DNA of 64,000 nucleotides from Pleomorphomonas diazotrophica (GCF_002844595.1 NZ_PJNW01000009.1:1-64000), one strand, 5' to 3'. Counted from the first letter of the stretch, positions 7,565 through 16,903 are shown. Notes: generated by a model not told the origin, from the letters alone. Numbers and translations are program-made.

Positions 7565-8550
7565 AGCGGAAGCTCCTTGCGGCGCAGGATGACCCGGCCC
7601 TTGACGCGCTCGCCGCGGGCATTGATGACCACGGCGGTGATGATGATCGCGCCCGAGATCGCCATCTGCCAGAAGGGCGAGATGCCGATCACCGGCAACG
7701 CATTCTTGATGATGCCGAGGAACAGTGCCCCCAGCACGACGCCGCCGACCGTGCCGACGCCGCCGATGGTCGAAACGCCGCCGATGACGCAGGCGGCGAT
7801 GGTGTCGAGCTCGAAGCCGGAGGCCACGTCGACATAGGCGACGGCATAGCGCGACACCCAGAGATAGCCGCAGAGACCGGCGACCGTGCCCGACAGCACG
7901 AAGGCGAGGAAGCGCGTCTTGCCGATGTCGATGCCGGTGTAGACGGCGGCGACCGCGTTGCCGCCGGTGGCATAGAAGGCGCGACCAAGGCCGGTGCGGG
8001 TGAACAGAACGGCGGCCAGCAGGATGGCGAGGAGGCCGGCCCAGGAGAGCACGGGCAGGCCGAGGATCAGCGTGCGCGGCAGCTCCAGGAAGGCTGGCGA
8101 CATCTCATGGGCGTTGACCCAGGCGCCGCCGGATTCGACGAAGGCAAGGCCGCGGAAGATGGTCATGGTGCCGAGCGTCACCACGATGGCCGGGATGTCC
8201 AGCCACCAGACCAGGAAGCCGTTGATGGCGCCGAGCAGCATGCCCATGCCCAAGGCGATCAGGATCAGGACCACGACCGGCAGGCCGGGCATCAGATGAT
8301 TGAGCATGGCCACCGTCATGCCGGTCAACGCCACGTTGGCCGCCACCGACAGGTCGATCGACTTGGTCAGGATCACCGCCGACTGGCCGAGCGCCATCAT
8401 GATCAGGATCGAGGTGTCGTTGAAGACACCGGCAAGGTTCTTCGGCGTCGAGAAGGCGGGGAAGCGGGCCGTGATGGCGGCGAGCAGCAGGAGACAGGCC
8501 AGCACCAGGAGCGCTTCGCGCCGCGCAAGTAGGCTGCGGATGGTGTTCAT
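7561..8550 (-). CDS. rhaP: Rhamnose ABC transporter permease
   Basis: The 329-residue paralogue of RhaQ shows the same family marks: VILTKSIDLSVAANVALTG and CVIGGVSTIGGVGTVGGVVL. It is almost wholly hydrophobic, with about 9-10 membrane segments. It lies 46 bases after rhaT and overlaps rhaQ. Two different permease genes together with one double-domain ATPase is the arrangement of the rhizobial RhaSTPQ system. Confidence 0.88.
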   Translation of the reverse strand: MNTIRSLLARREALLVLACLLLLAAITARFPAFSTPKNLAGVFNDTSILIMMALGQSAVILTKSIDLSVAANVALTGMTVAMLNHLMPGLPVVVLILIALGMGMLLGAINGFLVWWLDIPAIVVTLGTMTIFRGLAFVESGGAWVNAHEMSPAFLELPRTLILGLPVLSWAGLLAILLAAVLFTRTGLGRAFYATGGNAVAAVYTGIDIGKTRFLAFVLSGTVAGLCGYLWVSRYAVAYVDVASGFELDTIAACVIGGVSTIGGVGTVGGVVLGALFLGIIKNALPVIGISPFWQMAISGAIIITAVVINARGERVKGRVILRRKELPL

Positions 8551-8596
8551 CGGAAAAGCTCCGGGGCGGGAATGGCGGGACGAACAGAGCGACAGG

Positions 8597-10120
8597 TCAC
8601 GCGGCGGCCTCCTTGTTGCCGGTGGCGGCGCGTACCAACGTTTCCGGCGTCAGGCCCTCGCGCTCGAACACACCGGCCATCCGCCCTTCGCGCATGACAA
8701 TGACGCGGTCGCTCATGCCGAGGATCTCCGGGATCTCGCTCGACACCATGATCACGGCGAGACCCTCGACGGCGAGCTGGCTCATGAAGGCGTGCACGGC
8801 GGCCTTGGAGCCGATGTCGATGCCCTTGGTCGGCTCGTCGAGGATGATCACCTTCGGTAGCGTGGCGAGCCACTTTCCGATCACCACCTTCTGCTGGTTG
8901 CCACCCGACAGCGTGCCAACCGGCTGACTGAGCGACGCCGCCCTGAGGTCGAGACGCTCGGCATACTTGCGGGCGAGGTCGAACTCCTCGGCCATGCGCA
9001 GGAAGTTGCGGCGGCTGGTGACCTTCAATGACGGCAGCGAGATGTTGGAGACGATCGACATGGCCGTGATGGCACCGTGGCGGCCGCGCTCTTCCGGCAC
9101 GTAAACGATGCCGGCGTCGATGGCGTCGGACGGCGAGCGCACGGCGATCGGTCTACCTGACAGCGTGACTGTTCCGGCCGACGGACGGGTTACGCCGAAC
9201 AGCGCCTGGCAGACCTCCGAGCGCCCGGCGCCGACAAGACCATAGAGTCCGAGGATCTCGCCACGCCTGAGCTCCAGCGACACCTGATCGAACTCGGTCG
9301 GGTGGCAATAGCCATCGACCTTCAGCACCACGTCGCCGATCTCGGCCGGCAGCTTGGGGAAGGCCTGTGTCACGTCGCGGCCGACCATCAGCTTGACGAG
9401 ATCGTTGTGCGACACCTCGTCGAGTCGGCCGGCGCCGACCTGGCGACCGTCGCGGAACACGGCGAAATAGTCGCAGATCTGCCAGACTTCCTCGAACTTG
9501 TGGCTAATGAACAGGATGGCCTTGCCGGCCTTCTTCAACCTGTCGATGATGCCGAAAAGCTCCTCGACTTCCTTGTAGGAAAGCGCGGCCGTCGGCTCGT
9601 CCATGATGACGATGCGGGCGTCGATGGAGAGGGCGCGGGCAATCGCCACCAGATGGCGCTGGGCGATGGAGAGATCCTTGAGGCGCGTTCGCGTCGAGAT
9701 CGGCGCGTCGATGCCGTGCAGGATGGCGGCAGCGCGGGCATGCATCGCCGCCCAGTCGATCAGGCCGTAGCGGTTGCGCGGCTGATGGCCGATGTAGATG
9801 TTCTCGGCCACTGTCAACTCGTCGAACAGCACCGTTTCCTGATGGATGGCGGTGATGCCGAGCTCCTGCGCCGCCTCGGCGGTCGGAAGCTCCACCGTCT
9901 TGCCGTCGATCTCGATGTTGCCGCCGTCCGGCTGGTAGATGCCGGTCAGGATCTTGACCAGCGTTGATTTGCCGGCGCCGTTCTCGCCAATAAGGGCCGT
10001 GACATGGCCGGGGCGAAGTTCCAGCGCCACGTCGGACAGCGCCTTGACGCCCGGAAAGGTCTTGGAGATGCCCGTCATCTTCAGGATGGGCTCGGTCGTG
10101 GATGTGTCCGTTGGAAGCAT
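8597..10120 (-). CDS. rhaT: Rhamnose ABC transporter ATP-binding protein (two ABC domains)
   Basis: 507 residues with two fused ABC domains, as in RbsA/MglA. The N-terminal domain has Walker A GENGAGKST and Walker B IVIMDEPTAALS. The C-terminal domain has the usual degenerate Walker A (GLVGAGRSEV) but an intact signature LSGGNQQK and Walker B VIILDEPTKGID. It powers uptake of L-rhamnose through RhaP and RhaQ. It is separated from rhaS by 292 bases containing an inverted-repeat element, so its expression may be uncoupled from that of the binding protein. Confidence 0.9.
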   Translation of the reverse strand: MLPTDTSTTEPILKMTGISKTFPGVKALSDVALELRPGHVTALIGENGAGKSTLVKILTGIYQPDGGNIEIDGKTVELPTAEAAQELGITAIHQETVLFDELTVAENIYIGHQPRNRYGLIDWAAMHARAAAILHGIDAPISTRTRLKDLSIAQRHLVAIARALSIDARIVIMDEPTAALSYKEVEELFGIIDRLKKAGKAILFISHKFEEVWQICDYFAVFRDGRQVGAGRLDEVSHNDLVKLMVGRDVTQAFPKLPAEIGDVVLKVDGYCHPTEFDQVSLELRRGEILGLYGLVGAGRSEVCQALFGVTRPSAGTVTLSGRPIAVRSPSDAIDAGIVYVPEERGRHGAITAMSIVSNISLPSLKVTSRRNFLRMAEEFDLARKYAERLDLRAASLSQPVGTLSGGNQQKVVIGKWLATLPKVIILDEPTKGIDIGSKAAVHAFMSQLAVEGLAVIMVSSEIPEILGMSDRVIVMREGRMAGVFEREGLTPETLVRAATGNKEAAA

Positions 10121-10191
10121 GACGTTGTCAGGCGCTTTGCTGCTGGAGGCTTGGGCCCCGAGGCGGGGCTAGGACTGGGCCGCGGGCGGAC

Positions 10192-10352
10192 CCTCTTCCT
10201 GTCCCTCCCCCACAAGGGAAGGGGACCCTGCACGATCCGCCGACTGCGCCGGAGGGAAGCGCATCGGGGTGGACGACGGAGGCCGATGGAGGGAGTCCCG
10301 TTCGGCGGCGACCGGCGTCCCCTCCGCCTTGTGGGGGAGGGACAGGAAGAGG
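10192..10352. repeat. 161-bp inverted-repeat element between rhaS and rhaT
   Basis: A perfect 26-base inverted repeat forms the ends (10192-10217 and 10327-10352; the left arm starts CCTCTTCCTGTCCCTCC). The interior is GC-rich, has no credible gene and translates to the SLVGEGQEE-type peptide that common alphaproteobacterial intergenic repeats give. No transposase or target duplication is visible, so this looks like a non-autonomous palindromic repeat. In the transcript it would form a long stem between the binding-protein and ATPase genes. Confidence 0.7.
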
Positions 10353-10412
10353 TGTCTGTTCGGATGCCGGTTCCGGACCCGAACAGAACGGGCCCGGAAC
10401 ACTGTTGTCAGA

Positions 10413-11408
10413 TCAGAAGATCTTGGCGAACTCGTCGACGTTGCCGGCGTCGTAGACGAACGGGTCGGCCATCGCTGCCTCGTTGTTGGCGTCGAGCTTG
10501 ATCTTGCCCATGCGGCCGATGGAGATCTCGGCGTCCGGCTTGGCTTCGGCCTTGCCGGCCTTCAGCTCATAGGCGATGTAGGTCGCCGAATAGCCGAGGT
10601 CGATCGGATTCCAGATGGCGAAGGCCTTGGACGAGCCAGCCTTGACGTGACCGGCCATCTCCGACGGCAGTCCGAGACCGGTGACGTTGACCTTGCCGAC
10701 GAGGCCGGCGTCTTCAACGGCCTGGGCGGCGGCGACGATGCCGACCGACGTCGGGGCGATGATCGCCTTGAGGTTGGGATACTTGGCGATCAGGCCCTGC
10801 GTCTCGCGATAAGACTTGTCGGCGAGGTCGTCGCCGTAGACCGTGTCGACGAGGTTCACGTTGGCGTAGTTCGGCAGGACCTTCTTCATCTCCTCGATCC
10901 AGATGTTCTGATTGGTTGCCGTCGAGGCGGCCGAGAGGATGGCGACGTCGCCCTTTTCAGAACCGAGACCGTCGGAGGCCAGCTTGACGCACATGTTGCC
11001 GATCAGCGGGTTGGACGACGGGTTGAGGTGCATCAGGCGGCCTTCCGGCGCCACGCCCGAGTCCCAGGAGATGACGGTGATGCCGCGCTGCATGGCCTTC
11101 TTGAGGGCCGGCACCAGGGCGTCCTTGTCATTGGCCGAGATGGCGATGGCGTCGACCTTCTGGGCGATCAGCGAGTTGATGACGTCGATCTGTGCCTCGG
11201 CGGTCGAGGTGGTTGGACCGGTATAGATGATCTCGACGTCGCCGAGTTCCTTGGCTGCTTCCTGGGCGCCCTTGTGGGCGGCGTCGAAGAAGCCGTTGCC
11301 GAGCGTCTTAACGACCAGAGCGATCTTGACGGCTTCGGCATTGGCCGGACCGGCCATCAGGGCAATGGCGGCGGCCGTGGTAACGATCAGTTTCTTGAAC
11401 AGGGTCAT
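10413..11408 (-). CDS. rhaS: Rhamnose-binding periplasmic protein
   Basis: I start at ATG 11408 (331 residues), behind GGAGGAGA; the open frame extends 17 codons further but without signal features. Residues 1-22 are a signal peptide ending in GPANA. The mature part is a peripl_BP_4 (RbsB-like) fold: VKIALVVKTLGNGFFDAAHKG, the hinge KVDAIAISANDKDALVPALK, and WDSGVAPEG. It is the substrate-binding subunit for L-rhamnose, preceded by the regulator rhaR (51 bases). Confidence 0.9.
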   Translation of the reverse strand: MTLFKKLIVTTAAAIALMAGPANAEAVKIALVVKTLGNGFFDAAHKGAQEAAKELGDVEIIYTGPTTSTAEAQIDVINSLIAQKVDAIAISANDKDALVPALKKAMQRGITVISWDSGVAPEGRLMHLNPSSNPLIGNMCVKLASDGLGSEKGDVAILSAASTATNQNIWIEEMKKVLPNYANVNLVDTVYGDDLADKSYRETQGLIAKYPNLKAIIAPTSVGIVAAAQAVEDAGLVGKVNVTGLGLPSEMAGHVKAGSSKAFAIWNPIDLGYSATYIAYELKAGKAEAKPDAEISIGRMGKIKLDANNEAAMADPFVYDAGNVDEFAKIF

Positions 11409-11459
11409 CTGGGTCTCCTCCCGTTTCGACCTTCCGTCGACCGCCGCCTCTTTCCTCAA

Positions 11460-12272
11460 TCAGGCGACGGTCGGGGATTGCTGGGTGTCTTCTTTTCGGT
11501 CCGTGGACGCGACGATCAGCCCGATGCCGGCGGCTTCCACCATCCGCCGGTCGCGCTCGTCGATGCCGTCGTCCGTGATGATCGTGCTCACCCGTTCGAG
11601 CGGGCAGAGGATCAGGCTGGACCGTGTCTTGAACTTGGAACTGTCGACCAGAACGACGAGTTCGTCGGCCTGGCGCATCAGCCGCTGCTCGGACTGAATG
11701 ATCAGCGAGTCCGATTCCATGATGCCGAGCGGCGACACGCCGCGGGCGCCCATGAAGAAGCGGCGGGCGTAGAAATGGCCGGTGCCATCGCTATCGAAGG
11801 GCGACAGGATGATGTTCTGCTCGCGATAGACCGCGCCGGCCGGCAGCATCACCGTGCATTTGGAATGCTTGATCAGATGCTCGGCGATCGGGAACGAGTT
11901 GGTCATCACCTGCAGGCGCATCTGCGCGAGGAAATGCACCATCGGGAAGGTGGTGGTGCCGCCGTTGATGGTGATCGCTTCGCCGTCGTGGCAAAGCTTC
12001 ACCGCCTCGCGGGCAATGGCGCGCTTCTGCGCCGAGTTGACCGTTTCGTCGGCCCGGAACGACCGGGCGGCGAGAACGCCAATCTGCGGCGGGTGCAGCG
12101 CCTCGGCACCACCGCGCACTTTTTTCAGGCGGTTCTGGAGCGCCAGCGCGCTGATATCGCGGCGGATCGTCGCCTCGGAGGCGTCGGTCAGCTCGACGAT
12201 ATCCTGCACCGTCAGGATCGGACGTTCCTGGACGGCGGAAAGGATGATGCGATGGCGTTCGCGTTCATGCAT
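11460..12272 (-). CDS. rhaR: DeoR-family repressor of the rhamnose locus
   Basis: 270 residues with an N-terminal DeoR helix-turn-helix (LTVQDIVELTDASEATIRRD) and the C-terminal sugar-phosphate sensor domain (EAITINGGTTTFPMVHFL, then VMLPAG). In Rhizobium the DeoR-type RhaR represses the rhamnose operons. It sits between the catabolic genes rhaAD and the transporter genes. Candidate operators lie in the rhaA-rhaM intergenic region. The effector would be a rhamnose phosphate intermediate by analogy with the family. Confidence 0.85.
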   Translation of the reverse strand: MHERERHRIILSAVQERPILTVQDIVELTDASEATIRRDISALALQNRLKKVRGGAEALHPPQIGVLAARSFRADETVNSAQKRAIAREAVKLCHDGEAITINGGTTTFPMVHFLAQMRLQVMTNSFPIAEHLIKHSKCTVMLPAGAVYREQNIILSPFDSDGTGHFYARRFFMGARGVSPLGIMESDSLIIQSEQRLMRQADELVVLVDSSKFKTRSSLILCPLERVSTIITDDGIDERDRRMVEAAGIGLIVASTDRKEDTQQSPTVA

Positions 12273-12310
12273 GGTTGTCTCGGCTCCGAGGTTGGGGCTG
12301 GGACGATGGC

Positions 12311-12341
12311 GCGCCGGCGCCGCTGGGGCAAGCGCCGGCGC
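12311..12341 (-). other. Hairpin between rhaD and rhaR
   Basis: GCGCCGGCGC occurs at 12311-12320 and 12332-12341; the sequence is its own complement, so the two copies can pair across 11 bases. It has no T run and may weaken read-through from rhaAD into rhaR or stabilise the upstream message. Confidence 0.4.
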
Positions 12342-12349
12342 ACGGGAGA

Positions 12350-13195
12350 TCAGTCGGCGAGCCTCCAGCCGTCGAGAGCCATGGCCTCCGGCTGCGGCAC
12401 CACCTTGAAGCGGGCGGCAAGGTCGATCAGATCCTGCGTCGACATGGTCTGGCGCGGTCCGCCCATCGACAGCACCTTGACCAGGATCTCGGCCGCCTTC
12501 TCGGCAGTGTCGATCAGGCCGAAGGCGTCATCGAGCGTCGGACCGACGCCGAACACGCCATGGAACGGCCAGAGCACCAGCGGCCTTTTCGCGAGCAGCC
12601 GGGCGGTGGCATCGCCCATCTGGTCGGTGCCGGGCACCAGCCAGGGCATGGTGCCGACGCCGTCGGGGAACACCACCAGGCACTCGGTGGAACCTTCCCA
12701 GAGGGCGCGCGTCACGTTGGCGTCGTTCCATTGGAGCACATAAGTCAGCGCGATCAGGTTGGTGGCGTGGCAGTGCAGCACCACGCGATCGCTGCCATTG
12801 GTGGCATTCTGCCGGGCGATATGCCCCTTGAAATGGCTGGAGAATTCCGAGGTCGGCCCGCCGCCGTCGCGATAGCCCCACAGCACTTCCAGGAAGCTGC
12901 CGTCGGCACCGACGCGCACCACGCCGAGATTGTTCTCCGGGTCGAGCTGGACGTTGCGGAAGAACTTGCCGGTGCCGGTGACGATGTAGCTCTGGCCGGC
13001 GATGGCCGGCAGCGGCTCCGTCATCGGCAGCCGGCGCGGCTCGCGGATACCGGCGAGATAGGGCGCGAGGTCGTCGTCGGTCAGGCGCAGGCTGATGTTG
13101 CCGCCGTTGCGCTCGTCCCAGCCCTTGTCCCAGCAGTCCGTCGTGGCCTTCACCATCGCCTTGACGAACCAGGAATCGATCATATTCGCAGTCAT
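12350..13195 (-). CDS. rhaD: L-rhamnulose-1-phosphate aldolase, enterobacterial type
   Basis: 281 residues of the class II aldolase family. The protein closely follows E. coli RhaD (274 residues) from memory: [20 protein letters not shown] at the start, [13 protein letters not shown], the zinc ligands in [13 protein letters not shown], and [15 protein letters not shown]. It cleaves L-rhamnulose 1-phosphate to dihydroxyacetone phosphate and L-lactaldehyde. Rhizobial loci normally carry a longer bifunctional aldolase/dehydrogenase, so this is a different ancestry. The gene follows rhaA by six bases. No lactaldehyde dehydrogenase or reductase gene is in the window. Confidence 0.93.
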   Translation of the reverse strand: MTANMIDSWFVKAMVKATTDCWDKGWDERNGGNISLRLTDDDLAPYLAGIREPRRLPMTEPLPAIAGQSYIVTGTGKFFRNVQLDPENNLGVVRVGADGSFLEVLWGYRDGGGPTSEFSSHFKGHIARQNATNGSDRVVLHCHATNLIALTYVLQWNDANVTRALWEGSTECLVVFPDGVGTMPWLVPGTDQMGDATARLLAKRPLVLWPFHGVFGVGPTLDDAFGLIDTAEKAAEILVKVLSMGGPRQTMSTQDLIDLAARFKVVPQPEAMALDGWRLAD

Positions 13196-13201
13196 AGTGG
13201 C

Positions 13202-14470
13202 TCAGGACTCCCGCTTGGCGAGCACGTCGCGCTCGTAAGCCTTGACAATGTCGAACCAGGCGGCGCCGACCGGCACGTTCCGGCTTTCGCAATAGTGATC
13301 CCAGACGGCGCCCCAAGGGCTCGTCTTGTGTTCCTCGAACAGCGCCATGCGCAGCGCATAATCGCCGGACGCTTCGGCGGCCTTGAGCTTGGCCGCCGGC
13401 TCCAGCATGGCCTTCATGAGCGCCTTGCGCATGTTGCGCATGCCGATCACCCAGGCGGCGATGCGGTTGATCGACGCGTCGAAATAGTCGAGGCCGATGG
13501 CCGTGCGGTCGAGCATCTTGCCGCGCACCAGCTCGTTGGCGATGGCCTGCAGCTCGTCGTCGAACAGCACGACGTGGTCGCTGTCCCAGCGCATGGGACG
13601 CGACACGTGCAGCAGCACGCGGTCGACAAACTGGAAGACGGCCGACAGCTTGTCGGACACCACCTCGGTCGGGTGGAAATGGCCGGCGTCGAGGCAGAGC
13701 ATGGTGCCGCGCGTCGCCGCGTAGCCCATGTAGAACTCGTTGGAGCCGACCGTGTACGCTTCTGCGCCGATGCCGAACAGCTTGCTTTCGACGGCGTCGT
13801 AGTGGAATGCCGTGGAGATCTTCTCCGCGATCACCTCATCGAGGGCGTCCTTCAGCGTTTCGCGCGGCCCGTAGCGGTCGAACGGATAGTCTTTCGAGCC
13901 ATCGGGAATCCAGATGTTCATCACCGACGCCTTGCCGAGAGACCGGCCGAAATGCTCGGACACCTTGCGGCTGGCCTTGCAATGGTCGATCCAGAACTGG
14001 CGGATGCCGGCATCGGGATGGCTGAGCGTGCGATTGTCGGCGCTTTTAGGGTGCGAGAAGCACGACGGGTTGAAGTCGAGGCCGAGGCCGCGCTCCTTCG
14101 CCCAGTCGACCCAGCGCTGGAAGTGCCTGGGCTCGATGGCATCGCGTTCCACCTTGCGATCGGCTTCGAGGTAGAGAGCATGCAGGTTGAGCCGCTTGGC
14201 GCCGGGGATCAACGACATCGCCTTGTCGAGGTCGGCGCGCAGCTGATCGGCATTACGGGCGCGGCCGGGATAGTTGCCGGACACCTGGATGCCGCCGGTG
14301 AGCTCGCCATCGGGATTCTCGAAGCCCTTGACGTCGTCGCCCTGCCAGCAGTGCATCGACACGGGAACGGCATCGAGCTTGGCGAGAACCGCCTCGGTGT
14401 CGATGCCGTCGCGGGCAAAGTGCTCGCGGGCCAGTTCATAGGCTTTGGTGATCGGCGATTGTTCGGACAT
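13202..14470 (-). CDS. rhaA: L-rhamnose isomerase, enterobacterial RhaA type
   Basis: Start ATG 14470 has GGAGGAAA upstream; 422 residues (E. coli RhaA 419). Recognisable blocks are [51 protein letters not shown] with metal ligands, and [17 protein letters not shown]. The enzyme interconverts L-rhamnose and L-rhamnulose using Mn2+/Zn2+. It is the first gene of the minus-strand operon and faces rhaM across a 354-base promoter region. Rhizobia more often use the unrelated-length type II RhaI. Confidence 0.95.
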   Translation of the reverse strand: MSEQSPITKAYELAREHFARDGIDTEAVLAKLDAVPVSMHCWQGDDVKGFENPDGELTGGIQVSGNYPGRARNADQLRADLDKAMSLIPGAKRLNLHALYLEADRKVERDAIEPRHFQRWVDWAKERGLGLDFNPSCFSHPKSADNRTLSHPDAGIRQFWIDHCKASRKVSEHFGRSLGKASVMNIWIPDGSKDYPFDRYGPRETLKDALDEVIAEKISTAFHYDAVESKLFGIGAEAYTVGSNEFYMGYAATRGTMLCLDAGHFHPTEVVSDKLSAVFQFVDRVLLHVSRPMRWDSDHVVLFDDELQAIANELVRGKMLDRTAIGLDYFDASINRIAAWVIGMRNMRKALMKAMLEPAAKLKAAEASGDYALRMALFEEHKTSPWGAVWDHYCESRNVPVGAAWFDIVKAYERDVLAKRES

Positions 14471-14530
14471 GACCGGCGGTTTCCTCCCATTGGCTCCGCT
14501 GCGAGATAACAATCATATTTCGTCATAAAC

Positions 14531-14544
14531 GATCAAGTGTGATC
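14531..14544. promoter_or_regulatory. Operator candidate upstream of rhaA
   Basis: GATCAAGTGTGATC is a 5-4-5 inverted repeat (GATCA/TGATC) 61 bases before the rhaA start, a plausible RhaR (DeoR) site. The rest of the 354-base rhaA-rhaM gap is AT-richer than its surroundings and holds no gene. Confidence 0.4.
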
Positions 14545-14760
14545 ATGGCTATGGGTTTCGGCCATCTCACTTGAGTCGACGGCATGGTTCACCATTTCTC
14601 TATTGAAAACATGGAAATATTCGGGAGATCCCTCAGATCTTGGCGTAGGATTGCGTATCGACAAAAGTTCTAGGGAGCAGTTGGAAACCACACCCTACTG
14701 GTCAAATGGTCGTTGTGGGATTGAAAGTGATCGGATTTGCGTAAAGTGCACACTGGAATC

Positions 14761-14789
14761 GACCGGATGAGATTGAATATGATCCGGTC
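14761..14789. promoter_or_regulatory. Operator candidate upstream of rhaM
   Basis: GACCGGAT (14761-14768) and ATCCGGTC (14782-14789) form a perfect 8-base inverted repeat with a 13-base spacer, 36 bases before the rhaM start. GATCGGAT nearby (14729-14736) resembles the half site. Confidence 0.45.
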
Positions 14790-14824
14790 AAGGCGCGATG
14801 CCGCGTCGGCAGGGAGGAAACACC

Positions 14825-15139
14825 GTGATCAGAAAAGCCTTCGTCATGTGGGTCAATCCGGACGCCCACGCCGAATACAAGCGGCGCCATGACGAGATCT
14901 GGCCGGAGCTGGCAACCGTGCTCAAGGCGCACGGGGCTCACAACTACGCCATCTATCTCGATCCGAAGACGTCGATGCTGTTTGCAACTGTCGAGATTGA
15001 ATCCGAGGAACGCTGGAATGCCGTCGCCTCGACGGTTGTCTGCCAGAAGTGGTGGAAATACATGGCCGACATCATGCCGTCCAACCCGGACAACAGTCCG
15101 AGATCTTCGGACCTCCGCGAGGTGTTCTTTCTCGACTGA
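14825..15139 (+). CDS. rhaM: L-rhamnose mutarotase, enterobacterial type
   Basis: I choose GTG 14825, preceded by GGGAGGAAA, which gives 104 residues, exactly the length of E. coli RhaM. The sequence tracks that protein closely: [28 protein letters not shown] with catalytic H22, HNYAIYLD with Y41, and [20 protein letters not shown]. It equilibrates alpha and beta anomers of L-rhamnose, supplying the form RhaA uses. It is divergent from rhaA and likely co-regulated. Confidence 0.94.
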   Translation: MIRKAFVMWVNPDAHAEYKRRHDEIWPELATVLKAHGAHNYAIYLDPKTSMLFATVEIESEERWNAVASTVVCQKWWKYMADIMPSNPDNSPRSSDLREVFFLD

Positions 15140-15145
15140 CGACGA

Positions 15146-15787
15146 TCAGGCGGCGAAGCCGTCCAGGAACAGGGCGACCGACGTCTTCACCCAATCCCGC
15201 CGCTCGGCCGGAGCGAATGCGTCCCTGAGGCCGAGCAGGATCTGGCGCTGTGCCTCGTTGACGGTGCCGCGCAGGAGATTCGCCGCCGTCTCGGTGTTGC
15301 CGGGTCGCAGAAAGCCGTTTCTCTGATGCTCGCGCACCCAGGCCTCGAAGGCTCCGGTGATGCGGGCCGTCGCCTGCCGATAGCTTTCCGCCAGCGCCGG
15401 CACCTGCTGCCCCTCGGCTGCGATGAGGCGGGTAAGGCGCACCGCCTCGTCCGACAGAGCCAGATCGGTGTAGCCGGAAAGCAACGCCTCAAGGCTGGCG
15501 CGCGGATCGGCCTTGGTTCCTCGCGCCGCGTCAAGGCTGCCGAACGCCGCGTCGATCCGCGCTTCCATTGCCTGCTTGAGCAGGTCCTCCTTGGCGGCGA
15601 ACAGCCGGTAGAGCGTCCGTGTCGATACGCCGGCGTCGCGGGCTATGGTGTCGATGCCGGTGCGGATGTAGCCCGTCTCCAGGAAGGCGCGCGCCGCCGC
15701 CGCGATGATCAGGGCGCGCGTCTCATCCTCGCTTCGGAGCGGCGGTCGGCCGGGGCCGCGCGTAGGGACCTGATTGCTGTCGACCAT
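15146..15787 (-). CDS. TetR-family repressor of the adjacent efflux genes
   Basis: The start is ATG 15787 (213 residues); the frame continues open far upstream only because it runs opposite the efflux genes. The N-terminal helix-turn-helix is IDTIARDAGVSTRTLYRLFAAKEDLL (recognition helix within STRTLYRLF). The C-terminal ligand domain is of the AcrR type. Divergence from the HlyD/ABC-2 set with 90 bases between start codons makes it the likely local repressor. Confidence 0.88.
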   Translation of the reverse strand: MVDSNQVPTRGPGRPPLRSEDETRALIIAAAARAFLETGYIRTGIDTIARDAGVSTRTLYRLFAAKEDLLKQAMEARIDAAFGSLDAARGTKADPRASLEALLSGYTDLALSDEAVRLTRLIAAEGQQVPALAESYRQATARITGAFEAWVREHQRNGFLRPGNTETAANLLRGTVNEAQRQILLGLRDAFAPAERRDWVKTSVALFLDGFAA

Positions 15788-15804
15788 GACTGTGTTCCTC
15801 TTCC

Positions 15805-15833
15805 TTGACACAGGGTGGCGTCCGGAAATAAAG
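15805..15833 (+). promoter_or_regulatory. Sigma-70 promoter candidate of the efflux genes
   Basis: TTGACA at 15805-15810 and ATAAAG at 15828-15833 with a 17-base spacer, inside the TetR/HlyD divergent region. A start site near 15840 would exclude the GTG at 15815 as translation start of the HlyD gene. Confidence 0.45.
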
Positions 15834-15877
15834 AAAACAATGATTTTCCAAATTTTCGCAAGCCAAATCCGGCACGG

Positions 15878-16900
15878 ATGTGGCTGCGGCCCAAAAGGAT
15901 GAGATCCGTGTCTGCTTGGCGTCCCCTCGTAATTGCCGGTTTGGCCGCTGCCGGCCTTGGGCTTTCCGTCGTCTGGGCGGTCGATCATCCCGAGCCGCTG
16001 ATGCTGCAAGGCGAGGTGGAGGCAACACGCGTCGATCTCGCCGCCCGCGTCGCCGGCCGCGTCGTCAGGACGCCGGTAGATATCGGCGACCGGGTTGCCG
16101 CCGGCGACTTGGTGATCGAGCTCGACAGCCCGGCTCTCAGGGCCGGGCTCGATACCTCGAAGGCGGCGCTCGCCGTCGCCAACTCCAACCGCGACCTCGC
16201 CTTCTCGACGCGGCAGGAGATGATCGACGCCCGCCGGGCCGAACGGGAGAAGGCCGAAGCCGACGTGCTCCTGGCGCAGAAGACCTATGATCGGGTCAGT
16301 CAGTTGCAGGAGCGTTCCTTTGCTTCCGAACAGGTGCTCGACGAGGCATCCAACAAGCTCAACGCGGCGCTGAAGGCCCGCGCCGCCACCGAGGCCAACC
16401 TGCAGCTCGCCATCAAGGGAAACAGTCCCGAGCAGAAGGCGGTGGCGGTGGCGCAGGTCGAGCAGGCCGCCGCCGCCGTCGCCCAGATCGAGACCGACCT
16501 TGCCGAACTCACCGTGAAGGTACCGATGGCCGGCGAGGTGACGGCGCGTACCGCCGAAATCGGCGAGCTGTTCGGCGCCGGCACGCCGCTGATCTCCATC
16601 GTCGACGTCGACAACGCCTGGTTCACCTTCAATGTGCGCGAGGATCTCCTGCATGGCCTTGCGGTGGGCGACGCGCTGAAAGTGCGTGTGCCGGCATTGG
16701 GTGGTCGCGAGATCGAGACGCATGTCACCGTCATCAACGCGCAGGGCTCCTACGCCAACTGGCGCGCCACCAAGGCGACCGGCGACTTCGACCTTCGCAC
16801 TTTCGAGGTGCGGGCGCGTCCCGCCGGGCCGGTCGAGGGGCTGCGTCCCGGCATGAGCGGGCTGATCGATTGGTCCGGGCCTCGGCTGATGGATCGCTGA
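15878..16900 (+). CDS. HlyD-type membrane fusion protein
   Basis: 340 residues from ATG 15878 (ATG 15899 is an alternative; neither has a good ribosome site). One N-terminal membrane helix (PLVIAGLAAAGLGLSVVW), then a biotinyl-lipoyl half motif (VDLAARVAGRVVRTPVDIGD), a long alpha-helical hairpin (about 95-210, rich in Ala/Glu/Gln) and a beta-barrel region (VPMAGEVTARTAEIGELFGAG). This is the YhiI/EmrA plan: a periplasmic adaptor linking an inner-membrane exporter with an outer-membrane channel. Three bases separate it from the first permease gene. Confidence 0.88.
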   Translation: MWLRPKRMRSVSAWRPLVIAGLAAAGLGLSVVWAVDHPEPLMLQGEVEATRVDLAARVAGRVVRTPVDIGDRVAAGDLVIELDSPALRAGLDTSKAALAVANSNRDLAFSTRQEMIDARRAEREKAEADVLLAQKTYDRVSQLQERSFASEQVLDEASNKLNAALKARAATEANLQLAIKGNSPEQKAVAVAQVEQAAAAVAQIETDLAELTVKVPMAGEVTARTAEIGELFGAGTPLISIVDVDNAWFTFNVREDLLHGLAVGDALKVRVPALGGREIETHVTVINAQGSYANWRATKATGDFDLRTFEVRARPAGPVEGLRPGMSGLIDWSGPRLMDR

Positions 16901-16903
16901 GCG

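Noticed and set aside
10192-10352. CRISPR or insertion sequence
   Set aside because: There are just two inverted arms, no direct repeats with spacers and no transposase frame.
10269-12743. An 824-codon plus-strand frame, and the 744-codon frame at 12275-14509
   Set aside because: Both lie opposite the clearly recognised rhaS, rhaR, rhaD and rhaA genes and show no family features.
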